Source of the DNA: JAAFHB01 sp963675995
GTDB lineage: Bacteria; Bacteroidota; Bacteroidia; Bacteroidales; Prolixibacteraceae
Assembly (NCBI GenBank): GCA_963675995.2
Contig: CAXXIY010000002.1
Coordinates: forward strand, 1,116,001 to 1,180,000
Length of the DNA stretch: 64,000 nt
Direction of reading: 5' to 3'
This document shows, piece by piece, positions 54,656 through 63,578 of this stretch. A program made the position numbers and the translations under genes. Every line of letters starts with the position of its first letter. Within the stretch, counting starts at the first letter, position 1. The notes beneath the pieces are model-generated. The model was not told the DNA's origin. It did no database searches and was given only the letters and a program-made list of their open reading frames with translations.

Positions 54656-57217
54656 ATGAATACATTAAAATATTTTTTCTGTATCGCATTTATACTGGCT
54701 ATAGCAGCAGGCTGTACGATTGACAAGTATGAAGATACCTCTTTTATAGCTACAGCCACGGCCCCCGACAAATTGTCTGCCCTGTTTGATATTACTCAGG
54801 ACAACACCGGTCTGGTGACGATCACTCCAAACGGAGAAGGGTGTACCTCTTATGATATTAGCTATGGTGATGGTTCCACAACTGTCGCAACTGTCCTGGC
54901 AGGTAAAAGTACGCAACATAAATATGCAGAAGGGGTGTATGATGTGAAGATTGTCGGTCGCGGTGTCACCAATAAAACTACCGAAGGGACTCAGAAGTTA
55001 ACGGTCTCATTCCGAGCTCCTGAAAGCCTTGTCGTAACTGCTGGAATTGATGCTTCCAATCTTTTTAAAGTAAATGTTTCAGCAACGGCCATTTATGAAA
55101 CTCTTTTTAAAGTGACTTTTGGAGATGGTGGTGCAAATGAAGTTCCCCAGTCATTTCTGGAGGGGGTTACCATAAGTCATACCTATGCAGCCATTGGTAC
55201 TTATACCATTAAGGTGGTAGCATTAAGTGGTGGCGCAGCAACAACCACGTTTACAAAGAGCATTACGATTGTCAATCCTGTTGTTTTACCTGTTGATTTT
55301 GAATCATCTACAATCATATATGCATTTGGAGACTTTAATGGCGGCGTTCTTTCTGTAATCAATAACCCACAGTCAAAAGGGATAAATACGAGCGCTAAAG
55401 TTGCCAAAATGGTAAAGGGTGCAGGAGAAGTCTGGGGTGGTAGCTCCTTAAAATTGGGCAACCCGATCGATTTTTCGGTCAATAAAATTTTCATGATGAA
55501 AGTTTATTCTCCACGTGTGGGAGCCAAAGTATTGTTTAAAGTTGAAAATGCATCAGATAATACAATTAGCAAAGAGGTTGAGGTGCTTACCAAAACTGCC
55601 AATGAATGGGAAGATATGGCTTTTGATTTCAGCGCTATTGATGTTTCCAAATCCTATCAGAATATGGTGTTTATATTTGATAATGGAACCAAGGGAGATG
55701 GTTCAGCCAATTTTACGTTCCTGCTCGATGACATCCGGTTGGTAAAAACCCTTCCTGTTACTCAAATGAGCTTACCGGTTACTTTTGATGTTGCAGGTAT
55801 TAATTATGCAGTAACCGATTTTGGAAATAATCTCACTATTGATGCTGTTGATCCTATATTGGCAACAAACAAAGTCAAAAAAACCACCAAACTTTCAGGT
55901 GCAGAAACATGGGCAGGGACAACTTTGGGTACAGATGGAACCGGTTTTCCGACAAAGATTCCTTTTACTGCTTCTGCTACACAAATGAGTGTAAGGGTAT
56001 ATTCACCTGCAGCCGGTCTTCATATCAGGTTGAAAGTTGAAGATCACACAACTCCATCAAAATCAGTAGAAACAGAGGCGCTTACAACAGTTGCAAATAC
56101 ATGGGAGACGCTGATTTTCGATTTTTCGAAAGAGGCTACAGGAACATCAGCAATAAACCTTGGTTATAATTATGATATGGCCTCCATCTTTTTCGATTTT
56201 GGACAAAGTGGTACAGGTAAAATCTTCTATTGGGATGATGTGAATTTTTTGACAACTAATGTAACACCCGGTGGGATAGCCCTTCCGCTCGATTTCCAAT
56301 CAACATCTCTTACTTATGCATTTACTGATTTTAATGGTGGGAATGTTACGGTTATCAATAACCCTCAAGTCTCAGGAATAAATACAAGTACCAAAGTTGG
56401 TAAAATGGTTAAGAATGCAGATCAGACCTGGGGTGGCAGCTGGATCGGATTGGCTGCTCCGATGGATTTCTCTGTGAACAAGACCTTCAAGATGAAAGTA
56501 TATTCTCCCCGGGTCGGCGCTAAAGTGCTGCTGAAAGTTGAAAACCAAACCGATGGTGGAATCAGTTTTGAAAAAGAGGTCGCTACTACGGTGGCAAACA
56601 CATGGGAGGATTTAACATTCGATTACAGCGCTATAGACGCCTCTAAGTCCTATCAAAAAGTGGTGCTGATTTTTGATAACGGTACAATGGGTGATGGTTC
56701 AGCCAATTTCACCTTCCTGTTTGATGATATCCGGCTCGTTGCATCCACTCCGGTAGCTATGACATTATACAATTTTGAGACAGGGACCTATACTTTTACT
56801 AATTTTGATGGTGGCAATGCCTCTGTAATTACCAATCCCCATTCCGGCGGCATTAATACCAGCGCCAAGGTTGGTCAAATGATAAAAGGTGCTGGTCAGA
56901 CCTGGGGTGGTAGTTGGATTGATTATGGATCTGCCATTGATTTTTCGACAAAGAAAACCTTTACGATGAAAGTGTATTCTCCAAGAGTTGGCGCCAAGGT
57001 GCTTTTAAAAGTGGAGAATGCAACCGATGCGAATAAAAATTATGAAAAGGAAGTATCCACTACCGTCGCAAATGCATGGGAGCTTCTCACATTTGACTAT
57101 AGTGCCATCAATACAGCAAATACCTACCAACATGTTGTACTGATTTTTGATAATGGAACAGCCGGAGATGGATCGGCCAATTACACCTTCCTGTTTGATG
57201 ACATTACACTCAACTAA
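54656..57217 (+). CDS. Surface lipoprotein with PKD domains and four tandem binding modules
   Basis: 853 aa at the SusE/F position. Lipobox AAGC (residue 20). Two PKD-like domains (about 45-115 and 120-205) are followed by four modules of about 150-160 aa at residues 211-365, 373-535, 543-695 and 702-853. Modules 1, 3 and 4 are closely alike (MKVYSPRVGAKVL, FIFDNGTxGDGSANFTFL, DDIRL); module 2 is clearly diverged (MSVRVYSPAAGLHIRLKVED). Each resembles a carbohydrate-binding beta-sandwich. It probably holds glucan at the cell surface. No catalytic motif is seen. Confidence 0.85.
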   Translation: MNTLKYFFCIAFILAIAAGCTIDKYEDTSFIATATAPDKLSALFDITQDNTGLVTITPNGEGCTSYDISYGDGSTTVATVLAGKSTQHKYAEGVYDVKIVGRGVTNKTTEGTQKLTVSFRAPESLVVTAGIDASNLFKVNVSATAIYETLFKVTFGDGGANEVPQSFLEGVTISHTYAAIGTYTIKVVALSGGAATTTFTKSITIVNPVVLPVDFESSTIIYAFGDFNGGVLSVINNPQSKGINTSAKVAKMVKGAGEVWGGSSLKLGNPIDFSVNKIFMMKVYSPRVGAKVLFKVENASDNTISKEVEVLTKTANEWEDMAFDFSAIDVSKSYQNMVFIFDNGTKGDGSANFTFLLDDIRLVKTLPVTQMSLPVTFDVAGINYAVTDFGNNLTIDAVDPILATNKVKKTTKLSGAETWAGTTLGTDGTGFPTKIPFTASATQMSVRVYSPAAGLHIRLKVEDHTTPSKSVETEALTTVANTWETLIFDFSKEATGTSAINLGYNYDMASIFFDFGQSGTGKIFYWDDVNFLTTNVTPGGIALPLDFQSTSLTYAFTDFNGGNVTVINNPQVSGINTSTKVGKMVKNADQTWGGSWIGLAAPMDFSVNKTFKMKVYSPRVGAKVLLKVENQTDGGISFEKEVATTVANTWEDLTFDYSAIDASKSYQKVVLIFDNGTMGDGSANFTFLFDDIRLVASTPVAMTLYNFETGTYTFTNFDGGNASVITNPHSGGINTSAKVGQMIKGAGQTWGGSWIDYGSAIDFSTKKTFTMKVYSPRVGAKVLLKVENATDANKNYEKEVSTTVANAWELLTFDYSAINTANTYQHVVLIFDNGTAGDGSANYTFLFDDITLN

Positions 57218-57229
57218 TTTCAAAAAATA

Positions 57230-58150
57230 ATGATCATGATAACAAATATAAAATCAATCACTTTCGTTCTTCTTGCAATGCTTATTGGTTTTGGCAGTTG
57301 CACAAAAGAGAAGTATTCATTCGGCGATATTATTACCCCAACTGGCCTTGTTCTGACTACGACTGTGGCAGGAGTTGATGCTTCGAATCCAAATGGCAAT
57401 GGATCGGGTACTGTTGTCGTTACTACAAGCGCCACCAATGCCATTACTTATAAAATTGATTTTGGCGATGGAAATTATAAAATGGTCTCCACGGGAGCAA
57501 TCAGTTATAAATATACCAATCCGGGTACTGCAGAATATACCATAACGGTAAACGCCGTTGGAACTGCTGGAACTACATCCACCATAAGCAAGAAGATAAA
57601 AGTCTTTGTCGCTTTTGTTATTCCAACTAATATTGTGGATGCTTTAGCAGGCAGCGGTTCAAAAGTCTGGATGACGGCCAAGGAAACGCCAGGCCATTTT
57701 GGCGTTGGTCCATCTTCAGGTGATACTCCTGCTCATATGTTCACCCCTTTTTGGTATGCCGCAGCACCTAATGAAAGAGATCCACTTGCTTACGATGATG
57801 AGATCACCTTCTCCAAAGACGCGAATAATAATATTTCGATTAATGTGGATAACAAGGGGATGACCTTTATGATTGGTGCCGCTACCTCATTTTATGGTTT
57901 TAGCGGTGGAGACGGCACATATGCTCTCAATACCGGTGGTACCAAAAAACTGACATTTATGGATGCTACATCTTCATCCACTCCCGATTTATCAACCAGA
58001 ATACAATTTGTTGTTCCTGGAAACGGTATCGTCAATTTCGGTACAGGGGGCACTACTTATGAAATTTTAAAAATTTCTGCCACAAATGTCACTTTACGTA
58101 ACATAGGGGCTGATGGCAATGCATGGTACCAGATTTTAAAAGCTAAATAA
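57230..58150 (+). CDS. PKD-domain lipoprotein of the PUL
   Basis: 306 aa. Lipobox FGSC (Cys near residue 24). A PKD-like domain (about 30-125: KIDFGDGNYKMV, YTNPGTAEYTITVNA) is followed by a C-terminal region of about 170 aa rich in Gly, Asp and aromatic residues (MFTPFWYAAAPNERDPLAYDDEITF). I do not recognise this region as a named family, though similar proteins occur in laminarin PULs as glycan-binding SGBPs. Gap of 12 bases from the previous gene. Confidence 0.75.
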   Translation: MIMITNIKSITFVLLAMLIGFGSCTKEKYSFGDIITPTGLVLTTTVAGVDASNPNGNGSGTVVVTTSATNAITYKIDFGDGNYKMVSTGAISYKYTNPGTAEYTITVNAVGTAGTTSTISKKIKVFVAFVIPTNIVDALAGSGSKVWMTAKETPGHFGVGPSSGDTPAHMFTPFWYAAAPNERDPLAYDDEITFSKDANNNISINVDNKGMTFMIGAATSFYGFSGGDGTYALNTGGTKKLTFMDATSSSTPDLSTRIQFVVPGNGIVNFGTGGTTYEILKISATNVTLRNIGADGNAWYQILKAK

Positions 58151-58157
58151 TAACAAA

Positions 58158-59195
58158 ATGAAGTATTTTATAAGTACAGTATTTTCACTAATAAGTCTGT
58201 TTTTACTGGTCAGTTGTAAGAAGACAGATAATGGGGCAACACTTGCTCCCACCAATCTTGTTGTAAACACGGTGATAAGTACAGATGGAAGTGGATCAGT
58301 TGCTTTTACTGCAACTGCTGACGGAGCTGTTTCGTTTGATTATGAATATGGAAATGGTGAAGCTGTAACTGCCCCTTCAGGTACTGTTACTTATAAATAC
58401 ACAATAGTTGGTACCCACACCTATCCTGTGACCGTTACTGCGAAGGGCAGTTCCGGTCTAACCATCAAAAAAACTGTAGAGATTACCGTTACTGTTGCCA
58501 CAGCTGGTGTTTTTTGGTCTGACGAGTTTAATACCGATGGTGCTCCCGATCCTGTAAAGTGGGGATATGATCTTGGAACAGGTTCAGGTGGATGGGGTAA
58601 TTCTGAGTTGGAGTATTATACCTCCCGGTCTGATAATGTCATTGTACAGGGAGGAGTATTGAAAATCAAAGCCATCAAGGAGAGCTATAGCGGTAGTGCT
58701 TACACATCGGCACGGATACTTACCATGAACAAATTTAACTTCACCTATGGCAGGGTTGAAGTGAGGGCTAAGCTCCCGGCAGGTGTCGGCACGTGGCCGG
58801 CAGCCTGGATGCTCGGCAGCAATCTAAATACGGCCATTTGGCCTGCATGTGGGGAGATCGATATCATGGAACACAGAGGTAGCGAATTGAATAAAATATT
58901 TGGAACGCTCCATTATCCCGGTCACTCCGGAGGATCTGCAAATGGCAGTACACTTGTGATTAACAATGCAACTTCTGAGTTTCATATCTACACACTCGAT
59001 TGGTCGGCCACCTCCATACAGATAGCTGTAGATGGCATTGTTTTTCATACGGTTGCTAATTCTGCTGCTATCCCTTTCAACCATGATTTCTTTTTAATCC
59101 TCAACGTAGCTATGGGTGGCACTTTTGGTGGTACGGTAGATCCTTCGTTTACCAATGCAACCATGGAAGTGGATTATATCAGGGTTTATAAATAA
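58158..59195 (+). CDS. GH16 endo-beta-glucanase lipoprotein with PKD domain
   Basis: Surface endo-beta-1,3-glucanase (laminarinase type), 345 aa. Lipobox VSC (Cys near residue 20), a PKD-like domain (about 30-112), then GH16 from about 118 (VFWSDEFNTDGAPDPVKWGYD). The catalytic motif ExDxxE is GEIDIMEH: nucleophile E233, assisting D235, acid/base E238. Bulge presence (extra M) is typical of laminarinases. Upstream substrate residues WPAAWMLG are present. Start 7 bases after the previous stop. Confidence 0.95.
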   Translation: MKYFISTVFSLISLFLLVSCKKTDNGATLAPTNLVVNTVISTDGSGSVAFTATADGAVSFDYEYGNGEAVTAPSGTVTYKYTIVGTHTYPVTVTAKGSSGLTIKKTVEITVTVATAGVFWSDEFNTDGAPDPVKWGYDLGTGSGGWGNSELEYYTSRSDNVIVQGGVLKIKAIKESYSGSAYTSARILTMNKFNFTYGRVEVRAKLPAGVGTWPAAWMLGSNLNTAIWPACGEIDIMEHRGSELNKIFGTLHYPGHSGGSANGSTLVINNATSEFHIYTLDWSATSIQIAVDGIVFHTVANSAAIPFNHDFFLILNVAMGGTFGGTVDPSFTNATMEVDYIRVYK

Positions 59196-59250
59196 ACTCT
59201 TCGAAATTTAATGAATACAGGAAAACCTAAAAGAATTTAAAAATACGGAT

Positions 59251-60081
59251 GTGAGAAAACAGATAATTGTCTCTATGGCATTGATTTGCATTTCCCTTAT
59301 CTATGGCTGTATTTTGAGAAAAACAGACAAGAAAAGAGATGATTATCAATTGGTCTGGAATGATGAGTTTGAATACAATGGTCTGCCTGATTCTTCCAAA
59401 TGGAGTTACGATACTGAGGGAAACGCGGCAGGCTGGGGAAATAATGAACAACAGTTTTATACCACTGGCAGAAAAGAAAACGCCTTTGTCTCAAACGGTA
59501 GATTAGTGATTACATCGGCCAAAGAAGATTTTGAGGGAAAGAAATATACCTCTGCACGCTTAAACTCCAGGGCTGACTGGCAATTTGGACTTATTGAGGT
59601 TCGTGCCAAATTACCCAAAGGACGTGGAACCTGGCCGGCCATCTGGATGATGCCTGGTGGTTGGTCGTTCAAAGATGACCACTGGCCCGATGTTGGTGAA
59701 ATTGATATTCTGGAGCATGTTGGGCATGACTTAAATGTTGTTCATGCATCGGCCCACTCAAAAGATTATCAGTGGCAGGCCGGAAATCAAAAAACGGCTA
59801 TCATTACAGTGCCCGACGCTACTGATAATTTTCACAACTATATTCTGGAATGGTCATCAGAAATTATGAAGATCTCTGTCGATGACAGTTGTTATTTTAC
59901 GTACAAAAACGAGGGATTAGGCGAAACAAAATGGCCATACAATAAACCCTTCTACCTGATATTAAATCTGGCAATTGGCGGTGCCTGGGGGAATGTTAAG
60001 GGAATTGATGAAGCTTCATTTCCTCAATCCATGGAAATTGAATATGTCAGGATTTATCAGAAAAATAGATTAAACAAATGA
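59251..60081 (+). CDS. GH16 endo-beta-glucanase lipoprotein, second copy
   Basis: 276 aa, without a PKD domain. The start is GTG at 59251; a later ATG (59275) would truncate the leader. Lipobox IYGC (Cys 20). GH16 core begins YQLVWNDEFEYNGLPDSSKWSYD; catalytic residues are E150, D152 and E155 in GEIDILEH, again with the beta-bulge type. WPAIWMMPGG contributes substrate contacts. It overlaps the next gene by four bases (ATGA), a sign of translational coupling. Two GH16 copies may differ in chain length or branching preference. Confidence 0.94.
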   Translation: MRKQIIVSMALICISLIYGCILRKTDKKRDDYQLVWNDEFEYNGLPDSSKWSYDTEGNAAGWGNNEQQFYTTGRKENAFVSNGRLVITSAKEDFEGKKYTSARLNSRADWQFGLIEVRAKLPKGRGTWPAIWMMPGGWSFKDDHWPDVGEIDILEHVGHDLNVVHASAHSKDYQWQAGNQKTAIITVPDATDNFHNYILEWSSEIMKISVDDSCYFTYKNEGLGETKWPYNKPFYLILNLAIGGAWGNVKGIDEASFPQSMEIEYVRIYQKNRLNK

Positions 60082-63000
60082 TCCAAAAAACCATTTATAT
60101 CGGAAATGCAGTGGTAAACTGCATCAACCAGGAAGTTAAAGGTGAATTTGCAGATATTCAAAACGAGAAATTCTACAAAATCAGCAACTTTAACAAGATG
60201 CCTGATTTCTTTATGACCATTGTAAGTGATTCAGATCACTGGATGTTTATTTCAAGTAACGGTTCACTGTCTGCAGGTAGAAAAGATCGCAATAATGCCT
60301 TGTTTCCCTATTATACTGTCGATAAAATTCATGATTACAGAAATCTGACAGGAAGCAAAACCTACCTGCTGGTTGGTAAAGATGCCAAAACCTATCTTTG
60401 GGAGCCATTTACCGCCGAATCAGAGAAGATTTATGCAATAGAAAGAAATCTGTTTAAAAGTATTTACGGCAATAAAATCATCTTCGAAGAGATTAATCGT
60501 GATCTGGGAGTTAGTTTTCAATACGGCTGGTGTAACAGCGAGAAATTTGGGTTTATAAAAAAATCAAAAGTCTGCAACCTCAACAATCAAAAAGTATCCA
60601 TCGATATCCTTGACGGGATAAAAAATATTCTCCCTTATGGTGTCGGTTACGATTTCCAGAATACCTATAGCAATTTGCTTGACGCCTATAAAAAGGCTGA
60701 GCTACTCGAAGATACCAGGATAGGTTTGTTTTTGTTGAGTTCAATTCCGATTGATCGTCCCGAACCGAGTGAATCGCTTAAGACAACAACTGTTTGGTCA
60801 TGTGGAGTTGACCATGACACAAAGATTCTCCTTTCTGACATTCAGGTTAAGCACTTTAAAAAAGGGGAGCCGGTTAAAACGGAAACTGACATCAGGGCAA
60901 GCCGGGGTGCCTATTATGTAAGCCAGAGCTTTGATTTAGAAAAGGATGCCAGGAAGGAATGGATGATTGTTGCTGAAATCAATCAGGGAGGTGGCGCAGT
61001 TGCGAACCTTGATCATACACTGAGAATTACAAAAAATATTGATCAGCTGGTTAATACCAACATCTCGAAAGGAACAACCAACCTGAAAAATATTGGCTCG
61101 AAGGCCGATGGAATGCAGATGGGGAAAGAGGAATTGTGTTTTGCACGCCATTTCTCGAATACACTTTTCAATGTCATGAGGGGTGGAATATTCACCAATA
61201 ATTATCTGATTAACCGAGCTGATTTTTTGCTTTATACTGATCAGATCAATAAAAAGGTGAGCCATAAATTTAAAAACTGGCTTGACGGGCTGCCTGCCGA
61301 AATTAATTATCCCGAGCTGATCGGTTTGGCTGAACGTTCATCCAATCCTCACCTGATCCGGATTTGTTACGAATATCTGCCACTCACTTTTAGCCGTCGT
61401 CATGGTGATCCAAGTCGTCCGTGGAATGAGTTCTCGATTGATACAAAAAATGATGATGGCTCACCAAAATTGAACTACCAGGGGAACTGGCGCGATATTT
61501 TTCAAAACTGGGAAGCGCTGAGTTTTTCCTATCCTGAATTCCTTGAAGGGATGATCAGCAAATTCGTAAACGCTACCACAGCTGATGGCTATAATCCATA
61601 CCGCATTTCCCGCGAAGGGATCGACTGGGAATCACCAGATCCCCACGATCCATGGGCGTATATTGGTTATTGGGGTGATCATCAGATTATTTATCTCCAG
61701 AAATTCCTCGAATTATCCAACGAATTTCATCCCGGGAAGCTCGATTCCTTACTGGAAAAGGAGCTGTTTGTTTTTGCCAATGTTCCATACCGGATAAAAT
61801 CGTATAACGAAATCGTAAAAAATCCAAAAGATACCATTGAGTTTGATTTTCCCTTAAATGATAAAATTAAGGAACTTACCAAACAAACCGGGGCCGACGG
61901 ACGTTTGCTCAGAACCAGTAATGATGAGATTTACCGTGCTAACCTGACCGAGAAAATCCTGATCACTTTACTTGCCAAGCTCAGCAATTTTATTCCTGAA
62001 GCCGGTATCTGGCTCAACACCCAGCGTCCGGAGTGGAATGATGCCAACAATGCCCTCGTCGGTAATGGCACATCAATGGTTACACTCTGTTATTTACGGC
62101 GCTTCATGAAGTTTTGGTCTGAACGGTTTAACGAATCTAACCATTACGAACTGATTATTTCAGAAGAAGTTAAAGAATTTTTCGATAAGATATTTAACCT
62201 TTTTTCTGAAAATAGGGCCCTGATCCAAACCGGTTTTTCAAATGCCGAAAGGGGTCGTTTTGCCGATTATCTGGGTGAAGCAGGAAGCTGTTACAGAACC
62301 ACCATTTATCAAAAATCATTCTCAGGTGCCAAAAAGGTGATTCAAACAAAAAAACTGGTCGAATTCATGCGACTGGGAATCGAATTTATGGATCAGTCCA
62401 TAAAAGTAAACAAAAGGGAGGATGGACTTTACCACGCTTATAACCTGATTTCATTTTCTGACCATGCCGTTTCAATCCGTCATTTGTACGAAATGCTCGA
62501 AGGACAGGTGGCAGTATTAAGTTCGGGATACTTATCGGTTGAGGAAAGTCTCGTTGTTTTGGATTCATTGAAAAATAGTAGTTTATTTCGTCGTGATCAG
62601 TACAGTTACCTGCTTTACCCTGATCGCCAATTACCGTTATTCACTCAGAAAAATATTATCCCGGCCAGTAAGGTCAAAGAATCGAAGTTACTCAGCAAAT
62701 TAATCGATGATTTCGATTTATCCATTTTAAGCAAAGATGATCCGGGCAACTACCATTTTAACGGAACATTCCGGAATGCGGGGATGTTGGAAGATGGTTT
62801 GAACCTGCTTGATCAACAGAAATATGGTCCGCTTCTATCACTAGAAAAGGAGCAGGTCCTGGCCATTTTTCAGGAACTTTTCGATCATCAGTCGTTTACG
62901 GGCCGTTCAGGAACATTCTACGGTTACGAGGGGTTAGGAAGTATTTACTGGCACATGGTTTCAAAACTTTTGTTGGCCACACAGGAATGCTTTATCAGGG

Positions 63001-63545
63001 GGTTAAATGAAGGAGCCGACCCGGTCACGATGGGAAGGTTAAAAGATCACTATTACGAAATTAAGGCAGGCATTGGTTTGTATAAATCGCCTGAATTGTA
63101 TGGGGCGTTTCCAACCGATGCCTATTCGCATACACCCGCAAATGCTGGTGTACAGCAGCCGGGTATGACGGGACAGGTGAAAGAGGATTTCCTCTCCCGG
63201 ATGCGGGAAATTGGAATCGATGTCCATAACGGAGAAATTGTATTCCAATTTTCTTTATTCAATTCCAATGAATTATTGAGCAAGGAAAGTGTTTTGGATT
63301 TCTTTGATCTCAAAGGAGAAAATCAGCATATTATCCTTCGAGAAGGTCAGTTTGGTTTTACATTTTGCCAGGTTCCGGTCGTATATTCCATCTCGAACGA
63401 AGATAAAATAATTGTCACCATCAATGATGGAAAACAGATTCATATTTCAGGTCATAAGATTAACAGTGAATTAAGTAACCGGATATTTCAACGTACCGGA
63501 GATTTAGTTAAACTGGAAGTCTCATTCAGAAATGTTCTAAAGTAA
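60078..63545 (+). CDS. GH149/GH161-type beta-1,3-glucan phosphorylase
   Basis: 1155 aa, no signal peptide, so cytoplasmic. An N-terminal beta-sandwich is followed by an (alpha/alpha)6 barrel as in GH94, GH149 and GH161 phosphorylases. The candidate catalytic acid is D655 in PEWNDANNALVG, matching the DWND motif of GH94. Other conserved-looking stretches are DPSRPWNEFSID, DPHDPWAYIGYWGDHQIIYLQKF and SFTGRSGTFYGYEGLG. The length fits GH149 and GH161, which split beta-1,3-gluco-oligosaccharides with phosphate to glucose 1-phosphate. I cannot choose between these two families by eye. Coupled to the preceding GH16. Confidence 0.82.
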   Translation: MIQKTIYIGNAVVNCINQEVKGEFADIQNEKFYKISNFNKMPDFFMTIVSDSDHWMFISSNGSLSAGRKDRNNALFPYYTVDKIHDYRNLTGSKTYLLVGKDAKTYLWEPFTAESEKIYAIERNLFKSIYGNKIIFEEINRDLGVSFQYGWCNSEKFGFIKKSKVCNLNNQKVSIDILDGIKNILPYGVGYDFQNTYSNLLDAYKKAELLEDTRIGLFLLSSIPIDRPEPSESLKTTTVWSCGVDHDTKILLSDIQVKHFKKGEPVKTETDIRASRGAYYVSQSFDLEKDARKEWMIVAEINQGGGAVANLDHTLRITKNIDQLVNTNISKGTTNLKNIGSKADGMQMGKEELCFARHFSNTLFNVMRGGIFTNNYLINRADFLLYTDQINKKVSHKFKNWLDGLPAEINYPELIGLAERSSNPHLIRICYEYLPLTFSRRHGDPSRPWNEFSIDTKNDDGSPKLNYQGNWRDIFQNWEALSFSYPEFLEGMISKFVNATTADGYNPYRISREGIDWESPDPHDPWAYIGYWGDHQIIYLQKFLELSNEFHPGKLDSLLEKELFVFANVPYRIKSYNEIVKNPKDTIEFDFPLNDKIKELTKQTGADGRLLRTSNDEIYRANLTEKILITLLAKLSNFIPEAGIWLNTQRPEWNDANNALVGNGTSMVTLCYLRRFMKFWSERFNESNHYELIISEEVKEFFDKIFNLFSENRALIQTGFSNAERGRFADYLGEAGSCYRTTIYQKSFSGAKKVIQTKKLVEFMRLGIEFMDQSIKVNKREDGLYHAYNLISFSDHAVSIRHLYEMLEGQVAVLSSGYLSVEESLVVLDSLKNSSLFRRDQYSYLLYPDRQLPLFTQKNIIPASKVKESKLLSKLIDDFDLSILSKDDPGNYHFNGTFRNAGMLEDGLNLLDQQKYGPLLSLEKEQVLAIFQELFDHQSFTGRSGTFYGYEGLGSIYWHMVSKLLLATQECFIRGLNEGADPVTMGRLKDHYYEIKAGIGLYKSPELYGAFPTDAYSHTPANAGVQQPGMTGQVKEDFLSRMREIGIDVHNGEIVFQFSLFNSNELLSKESVLDFFDLKGENQHIILREGQFGFTFCQVPVVYSISNEDKIIVTINDGKQIHISGHKINSELSNRIFQRTGDLVKLEVSFRNVLK

Positions 63546-63578
63546 CCAGTTTTAAACCCAATAAAGGAGAAAGTCAAT

